Source: a bacterium 336/3 (GTDB lineage Bacteria > Bacteroidota > Bacteroidia > Cytophagales > Thermonemataceae). From it: 64,000 bases of DNA. The stretch covers positions 2,999,521-3,063,520 of the forward strand of contig LJIE01000001.1 of the NCBI GenBank assembly GCA_001281695.1, written 5' to 3'. Numbering within the stretch: the first letter of the stretch is position 1; each line of letters begins with the position of its first letter. This document shows positions 8,404 to 16,220 of the stretch, in pieces. The notes under the pieces were generated by a model. That model was not told where the DNA came from. It saw only the letters and a list, made by a program, of their open reading frames with translations, and made no database searches. The translations under genes and the position numbers were made by a program.

Positions 8404-8871
8404 ATGAACACGAATATAAAAATTGATGGATTCAAAATTATTTCAAGAAACTTATCAACTGTATTTCAGTATGTTGCCAATCTTGAAAATGATCAATTTT
8501 GGAGAAAAGAGATAAACTCTACATCCATGAATGCCAAACCTCAAATCAATACCTTGGCAGTTGAGGACTCTTTTTTATCAAAAAAAGTACCTCATCATAT
8601 ATTAAATCTTATTTGTACTGAGTATATTGAAGAGAATAAAATCATTTATCAAACTGTACCAGACTCCCCATTCTTTCTAAAAAGTATTAGAATTGTAGAA
8701 GCTATTTCAGAGCAAGAAACTAAGTTTTTGTACCATATTGAGTTTGACAAAAACATTGTAAAACATGGGTTGGGCTTCATGTTACCTGCCTTTATAATCC
8801 GATATGTAGCCAAACAGGATATGAAAAAGTACCTGAATAAATTAAAAACAATTCTTGAAACACCTCATTAA
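8404..8871 (+). CDS. SRPBCC (START/polyketide cyclase-like) protein
   Basis: A 155-residue protein with the helix-grip pattern: an initial strand with FKIISRNLSTVFQYVANLENDQFW, a central antiparallel sheet, and a long C-terminal helix (KQDMKKYLNKLKTILE). SRPBCC proteins bind hydrophobic ligands; no catalytic signature is visible. Two other SRPBCC proteins occur in the window, at 16221-16658 and 17370-17792. It follows the RibD-like gene by 27 bases and precedes the Arr gene by 40, all on one strand. Confidence 0.68.
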   Translation: MNTNIKIDGFKIISRNLSTVFQYVANLENDQFWRKEINSTSMNAKPQINTLAVEDSFLSKKVPHHILNLICTEYIEENKIIYQTVPDSPFFLKSIRIVEAISEQETKFLYHIEFDKNIVKHGLGFMLPAFIIRYVAKQDMKKYLNKLKTILETPH

Positions 8872-8911
8872 AACATTCATCACAAGCTATTCATTTATAA
8901 AATAAACATCT

Positions 8912-9319
8912 ATGGAAATTGATTATTCACAAACGTTTTATCATGGTACAAAAGCTCATTTGCAGGCTGGTGATACAATAGAAATAGGTTTCCAATCTAA
9001 TTATGGAGAACGCAAACAAGCTAAATATGTGTATCTTACAGCCACTTTGGATGCTGCTATTTGGGGAGCTGAACTAGCTTTAGGTGAAGGAAAAGGCAGA
9101 GTGTATGTTGTAGAACCCGCTGGCGTTATAGAAGATGACCCCAATTTAACGGATAAAAGATTCCCTGGAAATCCTACCAAATCATATCGAACGAAAAGTC
9201 CTCCTAAAATTGTCGGAGAAGTGACAGATTGGCAAGGACATAGCCCAGAACAACTCCAAACCATGCAAGAAAACCTCAAACGACTCAAAGAACTTGGTAT
9301 TGAAGCGATTGAAGATTAG
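8912..9319 (+). CDS. arr: NAD(+)-rifamycin ADP-ribosyltransferase (Arr family)
   Basis: A 135-residue protein with the Arr fold. The catalytic triad matches the spacing known for the mycobacterial enzyme: His11 in YHGTKA, Tyr41 in VYLTATLDAA, and Asp76 in the EDDPNLTDKRFPGNPT block, with intervals of 30 and 35 residues. Family members move ADP-ribose from NAD to rifamycins and so inactivate them. The gene sits among small stress-type genes without transposase or integron signals nearby, so it looks resident. Rifamycins or another small molecule could be the natural target. Confidence 0.88.
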   Translation: MEIDYSQTFYHGTKAHLQAGDTIEIGFQSNYGERKQAKYVYLTATLDAAIWGAELALGEGKGRVYVVEPAGVIEDDPNLTDKRFPGNPTKSYRTKSPPKIVGEVTDWQGHSPEQLQTMQENLKRLKELGIEAIED

Positions 9320-9361
9320 ATAAAAGTGATTATCTTGCATATATCATTATCTAAATTTTTA

Positions 9362-9841
9362 ATGAAAAAGGTATTATTATTATTTACTTTACTGCCTTTA
9401 TTTTGTTTTTCTCAAAATATAACAAAAAGAGAATTAAGAAAGATTATTAAAGAATGTATTAGGATTAATAAGGCTCGTTTTATTTCTGATAAAGATTTAA
9501 TTTTGGTTGCTAATAATACTGATAGCTCTTTTTTTAATACTATTAATCTAACAGTATATACTGATAGACAGTATGATTTTTGCAAATGGATAGAATTTTG
9601 TTTTTTAAACAAAAAAAATGCCTACTTTAAAGATTGTCAAGCTTGTAAAGAGCCTTCAACATGTTACTCTACAACTGAAAAAAATATATATAATTATAAA
9701 ATCATAAAAGAGAATAAAGAACTGACTATTGAGTTCAAAAACAAATTTGAATGCAGACTGTTTCAAATTTTAGAAACTAAAAGAGATAAATCAAAAAGAA
9801 TTACGGAAATTCTAATAACTCAAACTATTAATAAGATTTAA
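9362..9841 (+). CDS. Exported protein of unknown function
   Basis: A 159-residue protein with a signal peptide (MKKVLLLFTLLPLFCFSQ, cleavage expected after Ser-Gln). The mature part is lysine- and asparagine-rich and holds several cysteines (FCKWIEFC, CQACKEPSTC) that could form disulfides after export. No family is recognised. The start at 9362 is chosen because the signal peptide begins there; an upstream ATG at 9326 adds 12 residues without purpose. A long hairpin follows directly after its stop codon. Confidence 0.6.
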   Translation: MKKVLLLFTLLPLFCFSQNITKRELRKIIKECIRINKARFISDKDLILVANNTDSSFFNTINLTVYTDRQYDFCKWIEFCFLNKKNAYFKDCQACKEPSTCYSTTEKNIYNYKIIKENKELTIEFKNKFECRLFQILETKRDKSKRITEILITQTINKI

Positions 9842-9846
9842 ACCAA

Positions 9847-9879
9847 AACCTTTGGAAAGTTTAAAACTTTCCAAAGGTT
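9847..9879. repeat. Perfect 14-bp inverted repeat
   Basis: Arms AACCTTTGGAAAGT (9847-9860) and its exact complement ACTTTCCAAAGGTT (9866-9879) flank TTAAA. It begins 6 bases after one stop codon and ends 17 bases before the next start. No T run follows, so it is a poor intrinsic terminator; it may be an mRNA stabiliser, attenuator or a member of a dispersed hairpin repeat family. Confidence 0.8.
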
Positions 9880-9895
9880 AGCGAAAGTAATTATT

Positions 9896-10327
9896 ATGCA
9901 GATAAAGAATTTCTCAATTAATGATGATTTCATCAGCCTCAATTATCAAGGAAAGCATTTTGACTTACACAATAATTTTGAACTTACTAACATAATATCC
10001 AATCAAGAACAAAAAACTATTTGTTTTATCTTTACAAAAGGAAATGGAAACTGGATTCGTGAAAATAGTCCAAATTGCTTGATGTTATTATTTAAAAATG
10101 TTACTCAAGTGTATTACAAAGATCATGATATAAATTATCCATTAGAATGTATCCCTCAAGACCAATTTACTATTAATATGTTAGGTTTTTCGTTTGGTGA
10201 TAGTAATATCATGAACGGTGTAACTGATAATGTTCCCAAAGAAGATTTGCCAGCATTACTTTTTGTATTGGAAACAGGAAAAGCTATTAAAATTGTAGCT
10301 GAAAGTGTAGAATTGTTTATAGAGTAG
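9896..10327 (+). CDS. Small cytoplasmic protein of unknown function
   Basis: A 143-residue acidic protein without signal peptide or membrane helix. It begins MQIKNFSINDDFISL and looks like an alternating beta-rich fold; conserved-looking blocks are FIFTKGNGNWIRENSP and MLGFSFGDSNIMNG. No family is recognised. Small proteins of this kind in Bacteroidota accessory regions are sometimes immunity-like, but no toxin gene adjoins it, so that is only a possibility. Confidence 0.55.
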   Translation: MQIKNFSINDDFISLNYQGKHFDLHNNFELTNIISNQEQKTICFIFTKGNGNWIRENSPNCLMLLFKNVTQVYYKDHDINYPLECIPQDQFTINMLGFSFGDSNIMNGVTDNVPKEDLPALLFVLETGKAIKIVAESVELFIE

Positions 10328-10473
10328 TATAAATTATCTCATATTTACAATTTACTCTTCCTCTTTTATCTCTAAATCTCATTTCTTACATCTCAAATCT
10401 TCTAATATTTTGAACTTTAAAATAAAAACCTTTAATTTACGGCTGATAATTTTAGACTAAAAAAATATTTCAA

Positions 10474-11499
10474 ATGGAATTATACTTAGATTCTGCAGAC
10501 ATCAAAGAAATTGAAGAAGCATTCAAATTGGGCTTCTTGACTGGGCTTACTACTACTCCTACATTTATGCACAGAGAGGGCGTTACGGATGTGGATGCTA
10601 TCATGCTTAAACTTTCCAAAATAGTTCCTGTATTGCAAGTAGAAGCTCTTGGCGATAATGCTGATGAAATTGTAAAAGAAGCAAAAAGATTGGTTAAAAT
10701 TGGTTTACCTAAAGACAAAACGGTTTTCAAGATACCTGTATCTTTAGAGGGTGTAAGAGCTTGTAAACGTCTTACAGATGATGGTTTCATGGTAAACATT
10801 CACTTGGTTTATACTTTACAGCAGGCTTATATGGCGATGGCTGCTGGGGCTACTTATGTTTGCCCTTTGGTGGGTCGTTTGCAAGATCAAGGACATGACG
10901 CTTTGAGCTTGGTACAACAATGTGTAGAAGCTGTCAATTATTATGGTTATAACTCAAAAATCATGTTTTCTTCTGTTCGTAACGTGGAGCATGTACGCAA
11001 CGCTATCAATGTGGGTGTACATACTGTTACTGTGCCTTGGAAAATCATGAAGCAACTTACTGAAAACCACTTCACTACATTAGGCACACAACAATTTGAA
11101 GAACATACCAAATTGATGACTAAGAAAGTGAAAGAGATTATCCGTAAAGATAACCCTATCGTAAAACTTTCTGAAACTGTATTAGATGCTGTGGTACAAA
11201 TGACAGAGTCTGGTTTTGGAGCTGTTTCGGTAGTAGATGCTAAGAAAAACTTGGTAGGTGTTTTCACAGATGGCGATTTACGCAGACAGTTGAAAGAAAG
11301 TGGAAAAGATTTACTCAAGAAAAAAATGAGTGATTTTGAATATAAAACTCCTCTGACTATTGATTCTGAGGCTCTTTTAAACGATGCCTTACAAATATTT
11401 AAGCAGAAATCAGTAGATAACATCATCGTAACAGAGAAGGGAAAATTGAAGGGAATGGTTGATGTACAAGATTTTATTGATTTAGGTTTAATGGGTTAA
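10474..11499 (+). CDS. Transaldolase/fructose-6-phosphate aldolase-like domain fused to a CBS pair
   Basis: A 341-residue two-part protein. Residues 1-220 form a transaldolase-type barrel (MELYLDSADI, Schiff-base Lys86 in FKIPVS, Arg135, SS at 166-167), the length of fructose-6-phosphate aldolase. Residues 227-340 form two CBS motifs, with GVFTDGDLRR (262-271) and GMVDVQDFIDLGL, the style seen in KdsD/KpsF sugar-phosphate isomerases. The usual TTNP site motif reads TTTP (residue 28 is Thr, not Asn) and the strand equivalent to NxT reads NIH (His110), so substrate or reaction may differ. CBS pairs usually bind nucleotides, which suggests allosteric control. It is monocistronic with a strong terminator after it. 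Confidence 0.85.
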   Translation: MELYLDSADIKEIEEAFKLGFLTGLTTTPTFMHREGVTDVDAIMLKLSKIVPVLQVEALGDNADEIVKEAKRLVKIGLPKDKTVFKIPVSLEGVRACKRLTDDGFMVNIHLVYTLQQAYMAMAAGATYVCPLVGRLQDQGHDALSLVQQCVEAVNYYGYNSKIMFSSVRNVEHVRNAINVGVHTVTVPWKIMKQLTENHFTTLGTQQFEEHTKLMTKKVKEIIRKDNPIVKLSETVLDAVVQMTESGFGAVSVVDAKKNLVGVFTDGDLRRQLKESGKDLLKKKMSDFEYKTPLTIDSEALLNDALQIFKQKSVDNIIVTEKGKLKGMVDVQDFIDLGLMG

Positions 11500-11514
11500 A
11501 ACGATTAACTACTG

Positions 11515-11553
11515 CTTTCCGAAAGGCTCACCCCTTTCGGAAAGTCCCTTTTT
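11515..11553 (+). terminator. Intrinsic terminator after the transaldolase-CBS gene
   Basis: Perfect 12-bp stem CTTTCCGAAAGG (11515-11526) / CCTTTCGGAAAG (11533-11544) with a six-base loop, followed by TCCCTTTTT. Confidence 0.82.
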
Positions 11554-11589
11554 ATATATTTTCTTTGCCACTAAGCAACCTTATACACT

Positions 11590-12174
11590 ATGAAAAATGT
11601 TTTAGCCCTCCTACTCTTTTTCTGTGGTCATAGTTTATTGGCTCAAAACAAAGAAACTGTTTATACCCTCCAAAATGACGAACAGATTGCTGTTTATGAA
11701 AGTGCTTTAGGCGTTTACCAATCTCGTTTGGGCTTTGCTGTTGTTATAGAAAACACTAAAAAAAATACTCGAAAATATTGCGTCAATAAAACGATTTATG
11801 AAACTTTCAATCGTAAATCTATTGAGCATCCTATCATTACCAACGAACATTGGGGCATTGTAGATACACGAGCAGATAGCAATTTGGTTATTTTTGATGG
11901 CTATCGAGTTGCCAAATATCCCAATACCAAAAGAACTTTTGACCTTCGTATTACAAAGCGTTTATATGGCTACATTGTTTACGATGAGCCTTCAGCAGAG
12001 TACAATGTAATTGTGAATGGTTTTACGTATGGTCCGTATGTAAATCTACTCAATTATTATTTAAGTCCTGATGGAACAAATTGGGCTGTAAGTTATTACG
12101 AAAATGTCGGTACACATTACAATTATTATGTCCGTTTCAATGACAAAAAATTATTGGGATACCCAAATCCATGA
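11590..12174 (+). CDS. Exported protein of unknown function, 5' part of a frameshifted gene
   Basis: A 194-residue reading with a signal peptide (MKNVLALLLFFCGHSLLAQ) and a repetitive beta-rich body (YESALGVYQSRLGFAVVIEN, NYYLSPDGTNWAVSYYE) that ends abruptly at LLGYPNP. The +1 frame opens at once and continues the same style of sequence to 12973. Removing one C from the CCC run at 12162-12164, or one A from the run at 12145-12150, would join the two into a protein of about 461 residues. It is therefore probably the N-terminal half of one gene, broken by a one-base insertion or a sequencing error. No known family is recognised; the repeats resemble beta-propeller blades. Confidence 0.6.
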   Translation: MKNVLALLLFFCGHSLLAQNKETVYTLQNDEQIAVYESALGVYQSRLGFAVVIENTKKNTRKYCVNKTIYETFNRKSIEHPIITNEHWGIVDTRADSNLVIFDGYRVAKYPNTKRTFDLRITKRLYGYIVYDEPSAEYNVIVNGFTYGPYVNLLNYYLSPDGTNWAVSYYENVGTHYNYYVRFNDKKLLGYPNP

Positions 12175-12973
12175 TTTTACGCTCTTAAATGGTAATCAAT
12201 GGGTTTTGGTAGCAGAAAAGAAAGACCAAGAAGATAAAATCTATGTAGCTCATCATAAAGGAGATATAGGTTTTTTTGATAAAAAATTACAAACTCAGGA
12301 TGTAGAAATCAAATTGGTGCATACCAATCAAAATTATGCCATGAATCTTGTAAAAGACCAAAAAATTTATTTTATGGTCAATGGCGATTTGTTTGGACCT
12401 TATGAAGAGTTTGTAAAACAAACCGATTTGGGTATCAAGCCTGAACGTTTTAATTATGTGGTAGGTAAGAAAAACACTCTTCATTTCAAAGATAAGCCTA
12501 TTTCTGACAATGTCAGGAAGTTTACGGTTAGTGATAGTCGTAATACAATAGCAGTAGTTTTTAATGATGACAAGCTTCAAATTAATAATAAAACGAATTT
12601 AGGAACATTCAAGAATATCGAAAAAATTGATTTTCCTGCTAATAAAGAAGATTTTTATTTTTGGGCAAAAGAGTCTGAAAATACTTATGCTCTTTATGCT
12701 TATATCGAACAAAAAGTTTCGCAATTAGGCTCTTACAAATTTTCTAATGCTATCAAAACGCTTCCTGATGTCCATTTTGCTCCAAGCGAAAAAAATTGGG
12801 GTTTTTCGTATCTCAATGATAAGCAGGAATCTAAAATTGTGATAGATGGAAAGGAATACGATACTAATTTTATCAATGAGGTTTCTTTGTATGCTCAGGA
12901 AGGAAAAGAATACGCCTCATGGCTTAGTTTGGAAGGAAAAAACATCATTTTGAATAAAATCGCATTTGAATAA
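12104..12973 (+). pseudogene. 3' part of the frameshifted exported-protein gene
   Basis: An open frame of 289 codons lying +1 relative to the preceding one. It lacks any signal peptide and its first 23 codons overlap the upstream frame; genuine-looking sequence begins at QIHDFTLLNGNQWVLVAEKK. Beta-strand repeats continue to the end (VSQLGSYKFSNAIKTLP, SEKNWGFSYLNDKQ, KEYASWLSLEG). It is best read as the C-terminal half of the exported protein that starts at 11590. A strong terminator follows it. Confidence 0.6.
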
Positions 12974-13001
12974 AGAATTTATCTTATAAATATATTATTC
13001 T

Positions 13002-13038
13002 CACCTTGAACTGTTTATCTTGTTCAAGGTGTTTTTTT
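13002..13038 (+). terminator. Intrinsic terminator after the frameshifted gene
   Basis: Perfect 10-bp stem CACCTTGAAC (13002-13011) / GTTCAAGGTG (13022-13031) followed by seven T. Confidence 0.85.
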
Positions 13039-13112
13039 ATGTCAAAAATTTGGATTTCATTTTGTTTTTTGATAATATTACAATATCATTTTAATATCAA
13101 ATATATACTATT

Positions 13113-13982
13113 ATGACACAAGAAATCTTGATTAAACCGAAAGCAGGTTATGGTATGTTGTTTTTATTGTTGTTTGGGATTGTTGCTACCGTAACAAGTT
13201 TTGTCTTGGCAAATGAGTTTCCAATATTGCATTTATTAGGCTTATTGCTCGCCATTGCTACATTTTTAGGCTTATTTGGCTTTATTGTCGTAAACCCTAA
13301 TGAATCAAGGGTAATGACCTTATTTGGAACATACAAAGGTACTGTAAAAGATAGTGGTTTTTATTGGGTGAATCCATTTATATCCAAAAAGAATGTTTCT
13401 TTGAGAGCAAGAAACTTAGAAAGTAAAACCATCAAAGTCAATGACAAAGTAGGTAACCCTATTGAAATTGGGATGGTATTGGTTTGGAAGGTAGAAGAAA
13501 CTGCTCAAGCAGCTTTTGCCGTAGATGATTACATCAAGTATGTTGAAGTACAAAGTGAAGCAGCTTTGAGGCATCTGGCTGGTTTGTATGCTTACGACCA
13601 CTTTGAAGATGATACCACCAACAGTATAACATTGAGAGATGGTGGAGAAACCATTAATCATCTGCTTGAAGAAGAACTTACAGAAAGGCTTAAAATGGCT
13701 GGTATTAATGTTGTAGAGGCTCGTATTACACATTTGGCGTATGCCCCTGAAATTGCAAATGCTATGCTCCAACGCCAACAGGCAATGGCAATAGTAGCTG
13801 CTCGTACCAAAATTGTAGAAGGTGCTGTAGGAATGGTAGAAATGGCTTTGGATAAACTCAACAAACACAAAATAGTAGAATTAGATGAGGAACGCAAAGC
13901 AACAATGGTAAGCAATTTGCTTGTAGTATTATGTTCTGAAAGAGCTGCCTCACCTGTTGTGAATACAGGTAGCCTGTATTAA
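13113..13982 (+). CDS. SPFH/Band 7 domain membrane protein
   Basis: A 289-residue stomatin/prohibitin-type protein. Two hydrophobic segments (about 14-33 and 38-60) are followed by the SPFH domain starting at [20 protein letters not shown], with [31 protein letters not shown] and the coiled region [26 protein letters not shown] proteins oligomerise into membrane microdomain scaffolds and are often linked to proteases. A 57-codon Arc-like ORF follows after a perfect hairpin and is probably co-transcribed. Confidence 0.87.
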   Translation: MTQEILIKPKAGYGMLFLLLFGIVATVTSFVLANEFPILHLLGLLLAIATFLGLFGFIVVNPNESRVMTLFGTYKGTVKDSGFYWVNPFISKKNVSLRARNLESKTIKVNDKVGNPIEIGMVLVWKVEETAQAAFAVDDYIKYVEVQSEAALRHLAGLYAYDHFEDDTTNSITLRDGGETINHLLEEELTERLKMAGINVVEARITHLAYAPEIANAMLQRQQAMAIVAARTKIVEGAVGMVEMALDKLNKHKIVELDEERKATMVSNLLVVLCSERAASPVVNTGSLY

Positions 13983-13984
13983 TC

Positions 13985-14008
13985 TTTTGGGGAGCATACT
14001 CCCCAAAA
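13985..14008. repeat. Perfect 10-bp hairpin between the SPFH and Arc-like genes
   Basis: TTTTGGGGAG (13985-13994), loop CATA, CTCCCCAAAA (13999-14008). It starts 2 bases after the SPFH stop codon and ends 15 bases before the next ATG. No T run follows, so it probably tunes expression of the second gene or protects the upstream 3' end rather than ending transcription. Confidence 0.75.
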
Positions 14009-14023
14009 TAACCTTGAACAATA

Positions 14024-14197
14024 ATGAGTGATAAAGAAAAAGAGAAAAAGAAAAGTTTTGTATTGCGTATGGATGCTAAGATGATGGAGAAGTTGGAACA
14101 ATGGGCTAATGACGAATTCAGGAGCATCAATGGGCAAATAGAATACCTTTTACATCAGGCTCTTAAACAAAGTGGCAGATTAAAAGAAGATAAGTAA
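14024..14197 (+). CDS. Arc-like ribbon-helix-helix small protein
   Basis: A 57-residue ORF. After a lysine-rich start (MSDKEKEKKKS) comes a ribbon-helix-helix pattern: strand FVLRMDAKM, helix MEKLEQWANDEF, turn RSINGQ and helix IEYLLHQALKQSG. The strand residues and the S-x-N-x-x-I-E-Y-L-L block match Arc/MetJ-type DNA-binding proteins. It follows the SPFH gene by 41 bases on the same strand. It may regulate the SPFH gene or be a structural partner; no toxin gene is adjacent. Confidence 0.75.
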   Translation: MSDKEKEKKKSFVLRMDAKMMEKLEQWANDEFRSINGQIEYLLHQALKQSGRLKEDK

Positions 14198-14257
14198 ATT
14201 GGCAAAAAAAGAAAAATGATTTAACTTTGAAAAACCACGTTTTTAAGAAAATAATTT

Positions 14258-14722
14258 ATGAAAAAAGTTCTTCTCTTAGCTTTCCTGATTGTATTATCTA
14301 TTCAGTCTATTGCACAAGATAGTGTAAAAACCATTATCTATAACCGTTCTGCCAAAAATATTTACGTTTCCTTGGCATATTATACCCGACTTCCCGAAAG
14401 TGATGTGGCTTTGTGTACATATGGCTGGTTTGAGGTAAAACGAAGTAGTTCTAAGACTATTTGGACAAAAGCTATAAAGGAAAAAGGTATTTTTTATCAT
14501 GCTCATAACATCATCAATAGAAATGATAACTGGGGTGGAAGTTTGTTCTATATGGTACATCCTTCTATCCCTTTTCATATTTCGTATGCCAACAATTCGG
14601 CTCTTGCCACTTCGTTAGATGGTGATTTGAAGCCCGAAGAATTACAACAATTGGAAGCTTATCCATTCAGGGAGCTGAAATGGAATCCGAAAGGCTTTTT
14701 TCAATTGAATTTATTAGATTAG
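14258..14722 (+). CDS. Exported DUF1036-like protein
   Basis: A 154-residue protein with a signal peptide (MKKVLLLAFLIVLSIQSIAQ). The mature part starts with the strand VKTIIYNRSAKNIYVSLAYY and contains YGWFEVKRSSSKTIW, reminiscent of the GWW-x-x-x-PG strand of DUF1036 proteins, then YHAHNIINR and a C-terminal WNPKGFFQLNLL. Assignment to DUF1036 is tentative because the motif is degenerate. It is probably periplasmic or surface exposed; its role is unknown. Confidence 0.6.
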   Translation: MKKVLLLAFLIVLSIQSIAQDSVKTIIYNRSAKNIYVSLAYYTRLPESDVALCTYGWFEVKRSSSKTIWTKAIKEKGIFYHAHNIINRNDNWGGSLFYMVHPSIPFHISYANNSALATSLDGDLKPEELQQLEAYPFRELKWNPKGFFQLNLLD

Positions 14723-14781
14723 ATAGTTTTATACCTTATTTACCATAATATCATAAACAACTAACTATCAAGAAATTATTT

Positions 14782-15729
14782 ATGGAGAACAACATCGAAA
14801 CTCTCTTAAAAAAATTAGAAGAAAAATACAGTCAAACAGGTCAAAGCCTTGCTGCCAATCTGGAAGGACTTTTATACAACGATTATTTAAAATATTGGGA
14901 TTACATTCAAGTAGAAACACTCTTAACGCTTCAAAAACCTAAAACCAGCATTCCTGATGAAATGATTTTTATCATGTATCATCAAATTACAGAATTGTAT
15001 TTCAGACTTATCTTGTGGGAAATAGAACAAATTGGTAATCAAAGAGATATAGAAGCAGCTTGGTTTTTAGATAAAATTCAACGCATAAACAGATATGTAG
15101 AAACTCTTGTAAATTCGTTTGATGTGATGAGTGTAGGCATGGAGGCAGAACAATTTAAGAAATTCAGAATGGCATTGTTACCAGCCAGTGGATTTCAGTC
15201 TGCTCAGTTTAGATTGATTGAAATTTCATCTACAAATTTTATAAATCTTACCCATCAAGATTTTAGAGATAAGTCCAATGCAAATACCACTATTCCTGAG
15301 ATTTATGAACATATTTATTGGAAACGTGGGGCAACAGAAACAGCCACAGGCAAAAAAACGATTACACTTCAGCATTTTGAAGAAAAATATTCTGAAAGTT
15401 TTATGCAATGTGCTTATGAGTACAGAGATAAAAACATTTGGGAGAAATATAAAGAATTGGAGAGAAAAGGTGTAGATGTATCAGCAATACAACAAGCTCT
15501 TAGGAATTTTGATTACCTATTCAATGTAGAATGGGCTTTATCTCACTTAAAATCGGCTGTGAGATATTTGAGAGAGAGTGGCAAGCCAATTGATGCCACA
15601 GGAGGCACCAACTGGACAAAATACCTCCCTCCCAATTTCCAAAGAATTATATTTTTCCCCTCATTGTGGACAGAAGAAGAACGCCAAGAATGGGGACGAA
15701 AAAAAGTAGAAGCTTTGTTGCAATCCTAA
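14782..15729 (+). CDS. kynA: Tryptophan 2,3-dioxygenase family protein
   Basis: A 315-residue haem dioxygenase. The distal histidine is His67 in MYHQITELYFR, Arg144 in SGFQSAQFRLIE matches the carboxylate-binding arginine of the family, and His255 in WALSHLKSAVRYL fits the proximal haem ligand, followed by the DATGGT loop (272-276 region). Family members open the indole ring of L-tryptophan to N-formylkynurenine. No other kynurenine-pathway gene lies nearby. Divergence from the canonical GTGGS loop leaves room for a related indole substrate. The stop codon lies inside the terminator hairpin. Confidence 0.87.
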   Translation: MENNIETLLKKLEEKYSQTGQSLAANLEGLLYNDYLKYWDYIQVETLLTLQKPKTSIPDEMIFIMYHQITELYFRLILWEIEQIGNQRDIEAAWFLDKIQRINRYVETLVNSFDVMSVGMEAEQFKKFRMALLPASGFQSAQFRLIEISSTNFINLTHQDFRDKSNANTTIPEIYEHIYWKRGATETATGKKTITLQHFEEKYSESFMQCAYEYRDKNIWEKYKELERKGVDVSAIQQALRNFDYLFNVEWALSHLKSAVRYLRESGKPIDATGGTNWTKYLPPNFQRIIFFPSLWTEEERQEWGRKKVEALLQS

Positions 15730-15752
15730 CTCTAATGAGTTAGGATTTTTTT
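15723..15752 (+). terminator. Terminator shared by the convergent kynA and lipoprotein genes
   Basis: Stem ATCCTAACTC (15723-15732) / GAGTTAGGAT (15737-15746) followed by seven T on the plus strand. The kynA stop (15727-15729) and the end of the opposite gene (15740) both fall inside the hairpin. Confidence 0.75.
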
Positions 15753-16174
15753 CTTGAATATGTTTTTTTAGTAATGGTTTCAGAACCTACTACTTTTCCC
15801 AATTCTTTGAAGCCTAATTCTTCTATTTTCACAGTTTTATGCTTTTTTCTGATTTCTTCAAATTTATCAGCAATTCCCTCATAACCCTTTGTATTAAAGT
15901 ATTCTACAGCTACAATATAATCCCATTTTGCCAAGCTATCTGTACTTTGGTTTTCATAAAGTTCGTATTGAGCTATCAGTTTTTGTTTTACGGCTATACT
16001 ATCCATTACAAACCAGTTTTTTTCTAAATACTTTTTCAATCTATCTTTCTGATTATCAACAGATTTAACATAAGTAAACGTCCAGATTCTTTCTTCATTC
16101 TTTCCAGACTTAAAACGGGGGCTGCATCCCCATAGAAACAGAAATAGTATTCCGATATAAAATAGTTTTTGCAT
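15740..16174 (-). CDS. Small lipoprotein of unknown function
   Basis: A 144-residue lipoprotein with a short signal peptide ending in LWGC. The mature part is charged and helical (KKYLEKNWFVMDSIAVKQKL, DKFEEIRKKHKTVKIEE). No family is recognised. An upstream ATG at 16207 would add 11 residues before the signal, so 16174 is preferred. It lies downstream of an SRPBCC gene by 46 bases. Confidence 0.65.
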   Translation of the reverse strand: MQKLFYIGILFLFLWGCSPRFKSGKNEERIWTFTYVKSVDNQKDRLKKYLEKNWFVMDSIAVKQKLIAQYELYENQSTDSLAKWDYIVAVEYFNTKGYEGIADKFEEIRKKHKTVKIEELGFKELGKVVGSETITKKTYSRKKS

Positions 16175-16220
16175 AATTATATTTTTCTTTATTAAGCAAA
16201 CGTTCAAAAAATATAACTTA

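Noticed and set aside
8912-9319. arr as a mobile resistance cassette
   Set aside because: No attC-like repeat, integrase or insertion sequence is visible on either side.
9847-9879. Terminator call for the 14-bp hairpin
   Set aside because: No T run follows on either strand.
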